Origin: Gammaproteobacteria bacterium RIFCSPHIGHO2_12_FULL_63_22
GTDB taxonomy: Bacteria; Pseudomonadota; Gammaproteobacteria; Xanthomonadales; Xanthomonadaceae
Direction: 5' to 3'
Assembly (NCBI GenBank): GCA_001801685.1
Contig: MGYJ01000061.1
Location: 166,884 to 230,883, forward strand
Length of the DNA: 64,000 bases
Below the pieces are notes generated by a model. It did not search any database and was not told the DNA's origin. It saw only the letters and a list, made by a program, of their open reading frames with translations. A program made the position numbers and the translations under genes. Positions 29,913 through 38,680 of this stretch are shown here, one piece after another. The number at the start of each line of letters is the position of its first letter. Within the stretch, counting starts at the first letter, position 1.

Positions 29913-29944
29913 GAAAAGGCCACCCTCGGGTGGCCTTTTCTTTA
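29913..29944 (+). terminator. Rho-independent terminator of rpsF-rpsR-rplI
   Basis: Perfect GC-rich stem with arms AAAAGGCCACCC and GGGTGGCCTTTT and a very short loop, ending in TTTTCTTT. It lies 21 bp after the rplI stop and is the clearest intrinsic terminator in the window. Confidence 0.9.
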
Positions 29945-29965
29945 TGCCGCTTCATCGGCGAAGCC

Positions 29966-30101
29966 GACAGCTGGTGGCGTCGTGGGGTACAACTTCTACG
30001 GCCGCCCCGGCGTAGCCGCATCCTGCGGACTCAGGGGCGTGCGGCCGGCCATCCATGGCCGGCCTCCTACGAAGTCATACCCCACGTCGCCACCAACTGT
30101 C
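29966..30101. repeat. Three-way-junction intergenic repeat, copy A
   Basis: A 136-bp element closed by 24-base outer arms (29966-29989 and 30078-30101) that pair with only two mismatches. Inside are two hairpins, one containing GGCCGGCCATCCATGGCC and one containing GGCGTAGCCGCATCCTGCGG. Read on the minus strand, the inner part matches copy B. Orientation is opposite to copy B. Likely a xanthomonad intergenic repeat family; no gene seen inside. Confidence 0.75.
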
Positions 30102-30242
30102 GTGTAGGGACGTGGAGTGTTTAAGGAAAAAGCCGCGGAGCAAAGGCACACTCTTCTTCGCAAGCAGCGCGTTGGAGCTCGGTTCCTTTGAAGTTGGAAC
30201 AGCGCATGGATTCTTCTTCGTGCATTCACCTCGGCTGTTCCC

Positions 30243-30379
30243 GGACGCTTGGCGGTGACGGGGGGTGGGTTCGAACAGGAGGTCGGCCATGGATGGCCGA
30301 CCGGTCGACTCTGAGTCCGCAGGAGCGGCTACGCCGAGTCGACCAGGGCGAACCCGCCCCCCGGCGCCGTCAAGCGTCC
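30243..30379. repeat. Three-way-junction intergenic repeat, copy B
   Basis: A 137-bp element whose ends GGACGCTTG (30243-30251) and CAAGCGTCC (30371-30379) pair perfectly. Pairing continues inward through GGGTTCG/CGAACCC. Two inner hairpins follow: GGTCGGCC-ATGGAT-GGCCGACC (30281-30302), and GGTCGACTC/GAGTCGACC (30303-30311 with 30336-30344) enclosing CTGAGTCCGCAGGA. The inner sequence matches copy A in reverse orientation, whereas the outer arms are unrelated in sequence. Confidence 0.75.
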
Positions 30380-30428
30380 GCGCTCGGCGTCTCAGGTGAG
30401 GTGTCTCGGGAGATGAGACGGATTGGTG

Positions 30429-30437
30429 TTATCCACA
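30429..30437 (+). promoter_or_regulatory. Consensus DnaA box upstream of dnaB
   Basis: TTATCCACA matches the high-affinity DnaA box exactly and lies 157 bp before the dnaB start codon. It could let DnaA control helicase expression. A single 9-mer is expected by chance now and then, but its place before a replication gene is notable. No box cluster or AT-rich unwinding region marks an origin here. Confidence 0.5.
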
Positions 30438-30593
30438 GACTTATCTGCAACAGATTTGCCGTGGAAGGACTACGATGGACTCGGGGTTTGTGACAACTTT
30501 CCTGATGACATTCGAAACGAGCCTTGCACGACGCTGGCGCAATGGATCGCGCGGCACGATTTTTACCTGGTAACACCGGAATCCAAGCAATCC

Positions 30594-31982
30594 ATGGCCG
30601 CACGCCCCGAATCTTTTCGTTCCGACAGCAAACTTGACGCCTTGCGCGTGCCGCCACAATCGGTCGAGGCCGAGCAGGCGGTCATCGGTGGGCTGATGCT
30701 GGCGCCCGATTCGCTGGACCGGGTCGGCGACTTCCTGACTGAACACGATTTCTACCGGCGCGACCATCGGCTGATCTATCGCGGCATTCGCGAACTGTCG
30801 GAAAAGAGCAAACCCTTCGATGCCGTCACCCTGGGTGAATGGTTCGAGGCCAACAACCTGGCCGACCAGATCGGCGGCACCGGTTACCTGATCGAACTGG
30901 CCAGCACCACGCCGTCGGCCGCCAATATCCGCGCCTATGCCGAAATCGTCCGCGAAAAATCGGTGATGCGGCAGCTGATCGACGCCGGCACCGAAATCGT
31001 CAACGACGGTTTCCAGCCCGAAGGCCGCGACAGCCAGGAAGTACTTTCCGCCGCCGAAATGAAGGTGTTCCGCATCGCCGAGCAGGGCCGCCGTGGCCGC
31101 GCCGACTTCATCCCCTTGCGCGAGGCGATGAAGGACGCGTTCCAGCAGTTGCAGGAGCGCTACGAAAACCAGGGCACCGTCACCGGCCTGCCGACCGGCT
31201 TCCACGACTTCGACGAGATGACCGCCGGCCTGCAGCCGTCCGACCTGATCATCCTGGCCGCGCGCCCGGCGATGGGCAAGACGACGTTGGCGTTGAACAT
31301 GGCCGAGTACGCGGCGCTGAAGACCAAGAAAGCCGTCGCCGTGTATTCGATGGAAATGTCGGCCTCGCAGCTGGCCTTCCGCCTGATCTCCTCGATCGGT
31401 CGTGTCAACGCCACGCGCCTGCGCACCGGACAGTTGGAAGACGAGGATTGGTCGCGCGTCAACATGGCGATCAAGATGCTGTCCGACGTGAAGATCTTCA
31501 TCGACGACACGCCGGCGCTGTCGCCGGATGTCTTGCGCTCGAAGGCGCGGCGCATCAAGCGCGAGCACGACCTCGGCCTGATCGTCATCGACTACCTGCA
31601 GCTGATGACGGTGCCGGGCACGGGCGAGAACCGCGCGACTGAAATCTCCGAGATTTCCAGATCGCTCAAGGCACTGGCAAAAGAATTGAACGTGCCGGTG
31701 ATAGCCCTGTCGCAGCTCAACCGCGGCCTGGAATCCCGCACGGACAAACGCCCGGTGATGGCCGACCTTCGCGAATCGGGCGCCATCGAGCAGGACGCCG
31801 ACATCATTGTCTTCATCTACCGCGACGAGTATTACAACAAGGAATCGGCCGACAAGGGCCTGGCCGAGGTCATCATCGGCAAGCAGCGTAACGGCCCGAC
31901 CGGCGTGTGCAAGCTGAAATTCTTCGGTGAATACACCCGCTTCGACAACCTGGCGCGAGACGCCATCGGCGCGTTCGAATAA
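30594..31982 (+). CDS. dnaB: Replicative DNA helicase DnaB
   Basis: 462-residue hexameric 5'-3' helicase of the replisome. N-terminal primase-interacting domain starts at VPPQSVEAEQAVIGGLMLAPDSLD; Walker A is ARPAMGKTT; Walker B region LIVIDYLQLM; then the RecA-like C-terminus (SGAIEQDADIIVFIYRDEYY). ATG 30594 gives the family N-terminus; the extension back to 30423 crosses the DnaA box and is not used. No intein. alr follows 9 bp later. Confidence 0.96.
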   Translation: MAARPESFRSDSKLDALRVPPQSVEAEQAVIGGLMLAPDSLDRVGDFLTEHDFYRRDHRLIYRGIRELSEKSKPFDAVTLGEWFEANNLADQIGGTGYLIELASTTPSAANIRAYAEIVREKSVMRQLIDAGTEIVNDGFQPEGRDSQEVLSAAEMKVFRIAEQGRRGRADFIPLREAMKDAFQQLQERYENQGTVTGLPTGFHDFDEMTAGLQPSDLIILAARPAMGKTTLALNMAEYAALKTKKAVAVYSMEMSASQLAFRLISSIGRVNATRLRTGQLEDEDWSRVNMAIKMLSDVKIFIDDTPALSPDVLRSKARRIKREHDLGLIVIDYLQLMTVPGTGENRATEISEISRSLKALAKELNVPVIALSQLNRGLESRTDKRPVMADLRESGAIEQDADIIVFIYRDEYYNKESADKGLAEVIIGKQRNGPTGVCKLKFFGEYTRFDNLARDAIGAFE

Positions 31983-31991
31983 GCTTTACGC

Positions 31992-33068
31992 ATGTCCCGC
32001 GCCACGACCGCCACCATCCATGTAGACGCGCTGCGCCATAACCTGGCGCAGGTGCGCGCGCTGGCGCCCCATTCGCGGGTGATGGCGGTGGTGAAGGCCG
32101 ACGGCTATGGCCATGGCTTGGAGCGAGTGGCCCATGCGCTGGAAGGCGCGGATGCGTTCGGCGTGGCCGCCCTGTCGGATGCCGAGCGACTGCGTGCCGC
32201 CGGCCTGTCGCAGCGAATCGTGCTGTTGTCGGGCTTCGACGAACCGGCCGACCTCGCGCAGTTGCGGCGCTTGGGCGTGGACACTGTCGTCCACCACGAA
32301 TCACAACTGGCGATGCTCGAGGCCGACGCCAGCGCCGAGCCCATCCGAGTCTGGCTGAAATTCGATACCGGCATGCATCGCCTTGGCTTCGCGCCGACGC
32401 GAGCCGGCGAAATCCATGCGCGCTTGCGTGCGTTGCAAAACGTGGACGCCGAACTGACCCTGATGACCCATTTCGCCAGCTCCGATGAATTCGGTGGCGG
32501 CCAGACTCGCGAGCAGATCATCGGCTTCGGTGAAGCGACGGCGGCACTCGGCGGCGCGGTTTCCCTTTCAAATTCCGCCGCCGTGCTTGGCTGGCCCGAT
32601 GCGCACCGCGATTGGTTGCGCGCGGGCGGCGCGCTGTACGGTTTGTCGGTGGTTGCCGGCAAGACCGGCGCCGACTTCGGGCTCAAGCCCGCGATGACGC
32701 TGTCCACTCGCATCATCGCCATCAATCGCGTTGCGCGCGGCGAACGCATCGGCTATTCGGCCACCTGGCAATGCCCCGAGGACATGGACGTGGGCGTGGC
32801 GGCGATCGGCTATGGCGACGGCTATCCGCGCGCTGCGCCGGCCGGCACGCCGGTGCTGGTCAATGGCGTGCGCGTGCCGGTAATCGGCCGCGTCTCGATG
32901 GACCTGATGACGCTCGACCTGCGTGGACTATCAGACGTCGCCGTCGGCGATCCGGTCACGCTTTGGGGACCGGACCTGCCAGTGGAGCAAGTAGCCGAGG
33001 CCGCCGGCACCATCAGCTACGAGCTGACCTGCTCGATCACGCGGCGGGTTCGTTTCGTCGAAGCCTGA
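31992..33068 (+). CDS. alr: Alanine racemase
   Basis: 358-residue PLP enzyme making D-alanine for peptidoglycan. PLP lysine is Lys35 in VVKADGYGHG; the opposite-face catalytic Tyr is in RIGYSATW (near 254). The N-terminal TIM barrel and C-terminal beta domain (GRVSMDLMTLDL) are complete. It lies 9 bp after dnaB, the common dnaB-alr arrangement of gammaproteobacteria, and is convergent with the ABC exporter. Confidence 0.96.
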   Translation: MSRATTATIHVDALRHNLAQVRALAPHSRVMAVVKADGYGHGLERVAHALEGADAFGVAALSDAERLRAAGLSQRIVLLSGFDEPADLAQLRRLGVDTVVHHESQLAMLEADASAEPIRVWLKFDTGMHRLGFAPTRAGEIHARLRALQNVDAELTLMTHFASSDEFGGGQTREQIIGFGEATAALGGAVSLSNSAAVLGWPDAHRDWLRAGGALYGLSVVAGKTGADFGLKPAMTLSTRIIAINRVARGERIGYSATWQCPEDMDVGVAAIGYGDGYPRAAPAGTPVLVNGVRVPVIGRVSMDLMTLDLRGLSDVAVGDPVTLWGPDLPVEQVAEAAGTISYELTCSITRRVRFVEA

Positions 33069-33080
33069 AAACAGCGACCG

Positions 33081-34838
33081 TCAGTGGTCGAACTGCAGGC
33101 GCGCCAACTCCGCATACAAGCCATTCTGTTCCATCAACTGCGCATGCGTGCCTTGCGCGACCACGCGACCCTGGTCCATCACGACGATGCGATCAGCCTT
33201 CAGCACGGTCGCCAGGCGATGGGCGATGACAAGCGTGGTGCGGCCCTGCATCAGTCGCTCGAGCGCCTGTTGCACGGCGCGTTCGCTCTGCGCGTCCAGC
33301 GCGGAGGTGGCTTCGTCCAGCAGGAGAATTGGCGCGTCCTTCAATAGTGCGCGCGCAATGGCCAGGCGTTGCTGCTGGCCGCCTGAAAGACGCGCGCCGC
33401 GCTCGCCCAGTTCGCTGTCGTAACCCTGCGGCAATACCGACAGGAATTCGTGGGCTTCGGCGCTGCGGGCAGCGGCTTCGATCTGCTCGTCGCTGGCATC
33501 GAGCTTTCCGTAGCGCAGGTTCTCGCGCGCGGTGGTGCCGAAGATCACCGGGTCCTGCGGAACCAGGGCGATGGCCGATCGCAGCTCGCCTGGATCCAGT
33601 TGGCGCACGTCGATATCGTCAAGCCGAACGCTGCCCGATTGCGGATCATGGAAGCGCAACAACAACTGGAACACCGTGCTCTTGCCGGCGCCGGACGGGC
33701 CGACCAGGGCCACGGTTTCGCCGGGCGCCACATGCAGGCTGAAATCTTCGAGCGCCGCAGCATCGGGACGGCTCGAATAGTGGAAGCGGACATTCTCGAG
33801 TTTGAGGTCGCCACGCAAGGGCCGCGGAATGGCCGTCGGCGACGGCGGCGGGGTGAGCCCCGATACTTCCTGCAGCAACTGGTTGATCCGTTCCATACCG
33901 CCACTGGCGCGCTGCACTTCGCTCCAGACTTCGGTCAGCGCGCCGACTGATCCGGCGCCAATCATCGCGTAAATGACGAATTGCGCCAGTGTGCCGGCAC
34001 TCATTTCTCCGGCGATTACATCCTGCGCACCGACCCACAACACCGAGACGATCGCGCCGAACACCAGCACGATGACGCTGGCGGTCAGGATGCTCTGCAT
34101 GCGGATGCGCTTGCGCGCCGCACCCAGCGAAAGTTTTACCGCTGCCGAGAAGCGATCGCGTTCGAACGGTTCGCGCGCATAACTCTGAACGGTGTGCATC
34201 GCATTGAAGGTTTCGCCGGCGCGGGCATTGGCATCGGCCACGCGATCCTGGCTGTCCTTGGCTGCGCCGCGAACGCGTCGTCCCGACAGGGCGATCGGCA
34301 AAACGATCAGCGGGATGCCGATCAGCGCCAGCCCAGCCAGGCGCGGACTGGTGATGGCAAGCATCACCGCACTGCCTGTGACAGTGATTGCGCTGCGCAA
34401 GGCGATCGACATGCTCGAACCCACGACACTGCGCAACAATTCGGCATCGGCCGACAGGCGCGACAACAACTCGCCGCTGCGGGTGCGTTCGAAGAAGTCC
34501 TGGTCGAGGGAAAGCAGGTGGCCGTAGAGTTTCTGGCGCAGGTCGGCGATGACGCGTTCGCCCAGCAAGGACACGAAGTAGAAACGCGCTGCCGTCGCCA
34601 GCGCCAAAACCACGGCCACCACGAACAACAGGATGAACCAGCGGTCCACCGACGTGCCCTTGGCGAAACCCTGGTCGATCATGTGCTTGAACGCCACCGG
34701 GAAGACCAGGGTGGCGCTGGAGGACAGTGCCAGCGCCGCGAGCCAACTGGCGAGCATGACCCGGTGCGGACGCAGGAATGGAAGCAGGCCGCGCAGCGAC
34801 ATCAGGCGCTGCTTGGGGGATTCCATCGGGGTACTCAT
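33081..34838 (-). CDS. MsbA-related ABC exporter (fused membrane and ATPase domains)
   Basis: 585-residue half-transporter. Six membrane segments occupy about residues 20-310; the ATPase has Walker A GPSGAGKST, signature LSGGQQQRLAIARAL and Walker B ILLLDEATSALD. Best described as the MsbA-related subgroup of lipid/drug exporters; substrate unknown. Its ATG overlaps the YigZ stop (ATGA), tying it to the VWA-sigma-antisigma operon upstream, so its export may be part of an envelope response. Confidence 0.92.
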   Translation of the reverse strand: MSTPMESPKQRLMSLRGLLPFLRPHRVMLASWLAALALSSSATLVFPVAFKHMIDQGFAKGTSVDRWFILLFVVAVVLALATAARFYFVSLLGERVIADLRQKLYGHLLSLDQDFFERTRSGELLSRLSADAELLRSVVGSSMSIALRSAITVTGSAVMLAITSPRLAGLALIGIPLIVLPIALSGRRVRGAAKDSQDRVADANARAGETFNAMHTVQSYAREPFERDRFSAAVKLSLGAARKRIRMQSILTASVIVLVFGAIVSVLWVGAQDVIAGEMSAGTLAQFVIYAMIGAGSVGALTEVWSEVQRASGGMERINQLLQEVSGLTPPPSPTAIPRPLRGDLKLENVRFHYSSRPDAAALEDFSLHVAPGETVALVGPSGAGKSTVFQLLLRFHDPQSGSVRLDDIDVRQLDPGELRSAIALVPQDPVIFGTTARENLRYGKLDASDEQIEAAARSAEAHEFLSVLPQGYDSELGERGARLSGGQQQRLAIARALLKDAPILLLDEATSALDAQSERAVQQALERLMQGRTTLVIAHRLATVLKADRIVVMDQGRVVAQGTHAQLMEQNGLYAELARLQFDH

Positions 34839-35437
34839 GCGCCGTCGGCCTCGTGGATCGTCAATGTGGCGGCGCCGCGACTGAGGTCGCGCAGGCGCTG
34901 TGCCAGGCCTTCGAACATGGAGGCGGGCAGGCGCAAACGCAAGCGCAGGCCGTGTTCGTCGAAGCTTTCCCCGATCTTCTCGGCCTGGAAGGCGGGCAAC
35001 AGCGAATGCACCGTGCCCGACAGGGCGAAATCACAGGCGATCTCGGCCTCGGCCAGGTCCACCAAGGGCAGGCGTTGCGCCGTGCGCAGGCATTCGGCCG
35101 CGCATCCGCCGTAGGCTCGGGCCAGGCCGCCGGCGCCGAGGTTGATGCCGCCATACCAGCGGGTAACCACCACCATCACCTGGTCGAATCCCTGCTGGTC
35201 GATGGCAGCCAGGATCGGTCGGCCGGCGGTTCCGCCCGGTTCGGCATCGTCGGATGAGCGGTAGTCCGCGCCTATTCGATACGCCCAGCAGTTGTGCGTG
35301 GCATCGGGCACGGAGACTTCGCGCAACCACGACATCGCTTCGGCGGCATTGCGCACGGCGCTGGCGTTGGCACGGAAGCGGCTCTTCTTCACTTCCAGCA
35401 GGAACGTCGCCGGCGCCGCCAGCGTGTCGAGGATCAT
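34835..35437 (-). CDS. yigZ: YigZ/IMPACT family protein (UPF0029)
   Basis: 200 residues with the family signatures DDAEPGGTAGRP and TRWYGGINLGAGGLARAYGG in the N-terminal domain, followed by the ferredoxin-like DUF1949 domain. Relatives bind nucleic acid or ribosome-associated factors; the bacterial role is not settled. Overlaps both neighbours by 4 bp (ATGA), so it is translationally coupled within the sigma operon. Confidence 0.93.
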   Translation of the reverse strand: MILDTLAAPATFLLEVKKSRFRANASAVRNAAEAMSWLREVSVPDATHNCWAYRIGADYRSSDDAEPGGTAGRPILAAIDQQGFDQVMVVVTRWYGGINLGAGGLARAYGGCAAECLRTAQRLPLVDLAEAEIACDFALSGTVHSLLPAFQAEKIGESFDEHGLRLRLRLPASMFEGLAQRLRDLSRGAATLTIHEADGA

Positions 35438-36324
35438 TCGCGCAATAGCGGCGCGAGATCGGCAGGCACCACGTAGTTGGGATAGCGCTTGTGGAAGAGT
35501 TTGAGGCTGGCGCGTGCCTCTTCGGTGCGATTGGCAGCGAGCAATTGGCGAACCTGTGCAAGCCAGGCCGCGGGTTTCATCGGGCCGGTGGCAGTCGCTG
35601 ACGGCGCGGCGAACCCAGAAACGTCGGCCGACTGTTCCCGCGCGCTGCCAGCCGCGTCGCGCGCAGCCAGGTTCGCATCGGCGGCCTTGCGTTGCCGCGC
35701 TTCGACCTTGCCGATCTGTTCAGCGGTGAGGATGGTGGTGGATTCGACCGATGCCACGTCGATTCCGGAAACCTTCGGCGCTGCCTCCGATCGCGCCGCA
35801 ACGCCTTCGTCCAGGCCGTCATGCGGGAAGGACAAGGGTTCAGAGGCGCGTGCAGGCGCCGCCGGGGCGGGCCGGGGCGCTTCGGCCACGGCCTTCGCCA
35901 TCGGTGCGCCACTGTCCTGGACGCGCGCGGGCGCCGGGGCGTTCGCCGGAGGCGGGCCGGGCATAGGCTGCGGGGCGTCACGCCTCGTTTCACCCAGTTC
36001 AACAACGACGGCGCTGTCGGATTCCTGCGCGACGGAAACCGGCGACGTCCGTTCGCCGTAGCCACGCGACGGATCGAGCATCTGCCAGCTGACGCCCAGT
36101 GCCAGCACCGCTGCGGCGGCCGCGCCAATGCCCCAGAGCCCGCCTGCCGAGGCGAACCAGCGAACATGCGGCTTGCGCGAACTGGCCGAGGCATTCGCGG
36201 CGGAACGCAGGATGCGCGCGTCGAGTTCCGGCGACGGTTCGCCGGCCGGCAACGCACGCAGGATTCGCGCGAGTTCGCGTTCCTGATCGTCGTGAGCTTC
36301 GGTGGGCGGTTTTGGCGCGGTCAT
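35434..36324 (-). CDS. Anti-sigma-factor-like single-pass membrane protein
   Basis: 296 residues: a cytoplasmic N-terminus (1-55), one membrane segment (about 58-83), then a long Ala/Pro-rich periplasmic region. Residues 188-207 read IDVASVESTT-ILTAEQIGKV, nearly repeating residues 41-60 of the VWA lipoprotein. The C-terminus (WLAQVRQLLAANRTEEARASLKLFHKRYPNY) looks like a helical repeat pair. Its start overlaps the sigma gene stop by 4 bp, the classic sigma/anti-sigma arrangement. No HxxxCxxC zinc motif is seen, so anti-sigma function is inferred from context. Confidence 0.8.
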   Translation of the reverse strand: MTAPKPPTEAHDDQERELARILRALPAGEPSPELDARILRSAANASASSRKPHVRWFASAGGLWGIGAAAAAVLALGVSWQMLDPSRGYGERTSPVSVAQESDSAVVVELGETRRDAPQPMPGPPPANAPAPARVQDSGAPMAKAVAEAPRPAPAAPARASEPLSFPHDGLDEGVAARSEAAPKVSGIDVASVESTTILTAEQIGKVEARQRKAADANLAARDAAGSAREQSADVSGFAAPSATATGPMKPAAWLAQVRQLLAANRTEEARASLKLFHKRYPNYVVPADLAPLLRE

Positions 36325-36869
36325 GGCTTGAGTCTCAGGCGCAACTTGTCGATGGCGTAACGCAGCCGCGATTTGACGGTTTCGCGGCCCACTCCGGTGA
36401 TCTGGCCGATCTGCTCGAGCGAGAGCTCCTGTTCCAGCCGTAGCAGGACGACCTCCCGCTGATCTGCGGGCAATTCCTCCAAAGCCAACTGCAGGCGGCG
36501 GCGTTCTTCGAAGGCGGACAGTTGCCGTTCCGGTGTTTCCTGGTCGGCCTCGCGGATAGTGCGCTCCTCGGCATCGGCCGGGGCCGGTGGGCGGTGCTGC
36601 AGCGCGCGCCAGTGGTCGGTGAGGCGATTGTGCGCGATCTGGAACAACCAGGTGCTGAACCGTGCATCGGGCTGGTAGCGCGCCCGGGCCGTGATGACCC
36701 GCTGCCAGACGTCCTGGTAAAGCTCTTCGGCCGTGCCGTGGTCACGGACCTGGTGCAGCATGAAGCGAAACAGCGGCCCGCGGTGCCGCGAGTACAAGGT
36801 TTCGAACGCGCTCGCCTCGCCGGCGCCGTAGGCCAGCATCAACTCTTCGTCCGTAAGCTCCGCCTGCAT
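36321..36869 (-). CDS. ECF-type RNA polymerase sigma factor
   Basis: 182-residue group 4 sigma factor. Region 2 (ASAFETLYSRHRGPLFRFMLHQVRDHGTAEELYQDVWQRV ... FSTWLFQIAHNRLTDHWR) binds the -10 element. Region 4 (LPADQREVVLLRLEQELSLEQIGQITGVGRETVKSRLRYAIDKLR) has the helix-turn-helix for -35. ATG 36869 is preferred; ATG 36917 would add 16 residues (TGA of the VWA gene 6 bp before). The adjacent anti-sigma-like gene should control it. Confidence 0.92.
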   Translation of the reverse strand: MQAELTDEELMLAYGAGEASAFETLYSRHRGPLFRFMLHQVRDHGTAEELYQDVWQRVITARARYQPDARFSTWLFQIAHNRLTDHWRALQHRPPAPADAEERTIREADQETPERQLSAFEERRRLQLALEELPADQREVVLLRLEQELSLEQIGQITGVGRETVKSRLRYAIDKLRLRLKP

Positions 36870-36923
36870 GAGACGGAGCGTACGAAGTTTTGCCGTCCCC
36901 GGATAGCCGCTTGGCATTCCCGG

Positions 36924-38672
36924 TCATTCGCTGACCGCAACCGGCGCGCCGTCGCCGGTCAGGCGGCGGGCGCGATCGACCAGGTCGAGGAACTCGGCGC
37001 GATAGCCCCAGGGGTCCTTGCCGCCCGTCTTGGCGGCGAGGTTGCGCACGCCGTCCCAGTTGAATGCGCCGACATTCTTGCCGCCGCGCAGCAAGTCTGC
37101 GTAGGCCGCGACGGCGGCCGACCAGCGCAGCCGATCGCTCGGTTGGGGGCGGATATCGGCCAGGCGCATCGGTGTCTCGATCAGCACGCTGCTGCTGTTG
37201 CCGGGCTTCTTGTAGCGCAGTCGCAGCAGCGCAATCTCGTCGCCCTTGGCGCTTGCCTCGGCACGCTTGCCGTAGCGAAGCGGATCCACGCTACCGGCGC
37301 CTGAACCGACCAGGGTGATTTCATACAGTGCGGTCACGTCGTGACCTGCACCAATTTCACCAGCGTCCACCTTGTCGTTGTTGAAATCCTCACGGCGCAG
37401 CGCGCGGTTTTCGTAACCGATAAGCCGATACTCGGCGACCACCGACGGATTGAATTCGACCTGGATCTTCACGTCCTGCGCGATGGTCAGCATGGTCGAT
37501 GACAATTCCTCCACCAGCACCTTGCGGCCCTCGTTGAGCGAATCGATATAGGCATGGTTGCCGTCGCCGATATCGGCCAGTTGTTCGGCCATCGCGTCGT
37601 TGTAGTTGCCGGTGCCGAATCCCAGCGTGGTCAGGGCGATGCCCGACTTGCGCTGGTCGGCGACCATGGTTTCCAGCGCCTGCTGGTCCACGGTGCCGAC
37701 ATTGAAGTCGCCGTCGGTGGCCAGGATCACGCGATTGACGCCCTTGGCGAGGAAGGCGCTGCGCGCCATCGCGTAGGCCAGTTGCAGGCCTTCGCCACCA
37801 TTGGTCGAACCGCCGGCGGACAGGCGATCCAGCGCGCCCAGGATCAGGTCCTGGCGGTCTCCGGGCGTGGGCGGCAGCACCAATCCGGCGCTGCCGGCGT
37901 ACACCACGATGGACACGCGATCCTGCGGACGCATTTGCCGTGCTAGTTCCGCAAAGCTTCTCTTCAGCAGCGGCAACTTGTCCTCGTCCTGCATCGAACC
38001 CGAGGTGTCGATCAGGAAGACCAGGTTGGCTGCGGGGATTTCAGAGGGCGCGACGCGATAGCCCTGGATGCCGACTTGCAGCAATTGATGGCGCGGGTTC
38101 CATGGCGCCGGGGCGATTTCGGTGCTGACCTTGAACGGGACCGAGCGATCTGCAGGCATCGGATAGCCGTAGTCGAAGTAGTTGATCATCTCTTCGGCGC
38201 GAACGGAATCCGCGGGCGGACGTTGGCCGGCCAACAGCATGCGCCGCACATTGCTGTAGCTGCCGGTATCGACGTCGATCGAAAAAGTGCTGACCGGATT
38301 GTCGGACACAAGCTGGATTGGATTGTCGGCGTGTTCTTCGTAATTCTCGGTGTTGGCTGGCTGTGCGGGGATATTCGCCATCATGCCGTGGACGGTTGGA
38401 GGAGGCGGCGCGACGGGCCGGGCAATCATCGCGAGCGGTTCGGAGACGACACGGCTGCGTTCCTGTCGCTGCGCGCGCGCAGCGGCCGCTGAAACCTTGC
38501 CGAGCTGTTCGGCAGTCATTACCGTCGTGCTCTCGACCGAGACGACATCTATCGCGTTGACCGAACCCGCAGTCACGGCCTTCACCTCGTCGAGTTCGGC
38601 GCGGGGTTGCGGCTGCTGGCAACCGGCCAGCAGGGTCAGGGAAATGGCGAGGCAGAGCGGTGACAGGCGCAT
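36924..38672 (-). CDS. VWA-domain lipoprotein (YfbK/DUF3520 type)
   Basis: 582-residue lipoprotein: lipobox LLAGC with Cys18, then residues 41-60 IDVVSVESTT-VMTAEQLGKV, a TonB-plug-like peptide. The VWA domain has a full MIDAS: Asp222, Ser224 and Ser226 in DTSGSM, Thr290 and Asp320 (ATDGDF), so it should bind a divalent metal and a partner protein. The DUF3520-type C-terminus follows. It lies directly upstream of the sigma and anti-sigma genes, which suggests an envelope-sensing role; E. coli YfbK is similar but lacks this context. Confidence 0.88.
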   Translation of the reverse strand: MRLSPLCLAISLTLLAGCQQPQPRAELDEVKAVTAGSVNAIDVVSVESTTVMTAEQLGKVSAAAARAQRQERSRVVSEPLAMIARPVAPPPPTVHGMMANIPAQPANTENYEEHADNPIQLVSDNPVSTFSIDVDTGSYSNVRRMLLAGQRPPADSVRAEEMINYFDYGYPMPADRSVPFKVSTEIAPAPWNPRHQLLQVGIQGYRVAPSEIPAANLVFLIDTSGSMQDEDKLPLLKRSFAELARQMRPQDRVSIVVYAGSAGLVLPPTPGDRQDLILGALDRLSAGGSTNGGEGLQLAYAMARSAFLAKGVNRVILATDGDFNVGTVDQQALETMVADQRKSGIALTTLGFGTGNYNDAMAEQLADIGDGNHAYIDSLNEGRKVLVEELSSTMLTIAQDVKIQVEFNPSVVAEYRLIGYENRALRREDFNNDKVDAGEIGAGHDVTALYEITLVGSGAGSVDPLRYGKRAEASAKGDEIALLRLRYKKPGNSSSVLIETPMRLADIRPQPSDRLRWSAAVAAYADLLRGGKNVGAFNWDGVRNLAAKTGGKDPWGYRAEFLDLVDRARRLTGDGAPVAVSE

Positions 38673-38680
38673 GGTCGACT

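Larger units (their letters stand above)
30102..30593. other. Rest of the rplI-dnaB intergenic region
   Basis: Outside the two repeats this roughly 650-bp gap holds no frame with a ribosome site or recognisable protein. Short frames here change composition abruptly and are not credible genes. The only clear site is the DnaA box at 30429-30437. No convincing -35/-10 pair for dnaB was found. Confidence 0.5.

Noticed and set aside
30102..30593. Small genes in the rplI-dnaB gap
   Set aside because: Short frames overlap the repeats, lack ribosome sites and show no protein-like conservation by eye.
30423..30593. 57-codon N-terminal extension of dnaB
   Set aside because: It includes the DnaA box and low-likelihood codons; the DnaB family begins at the ATG used here.
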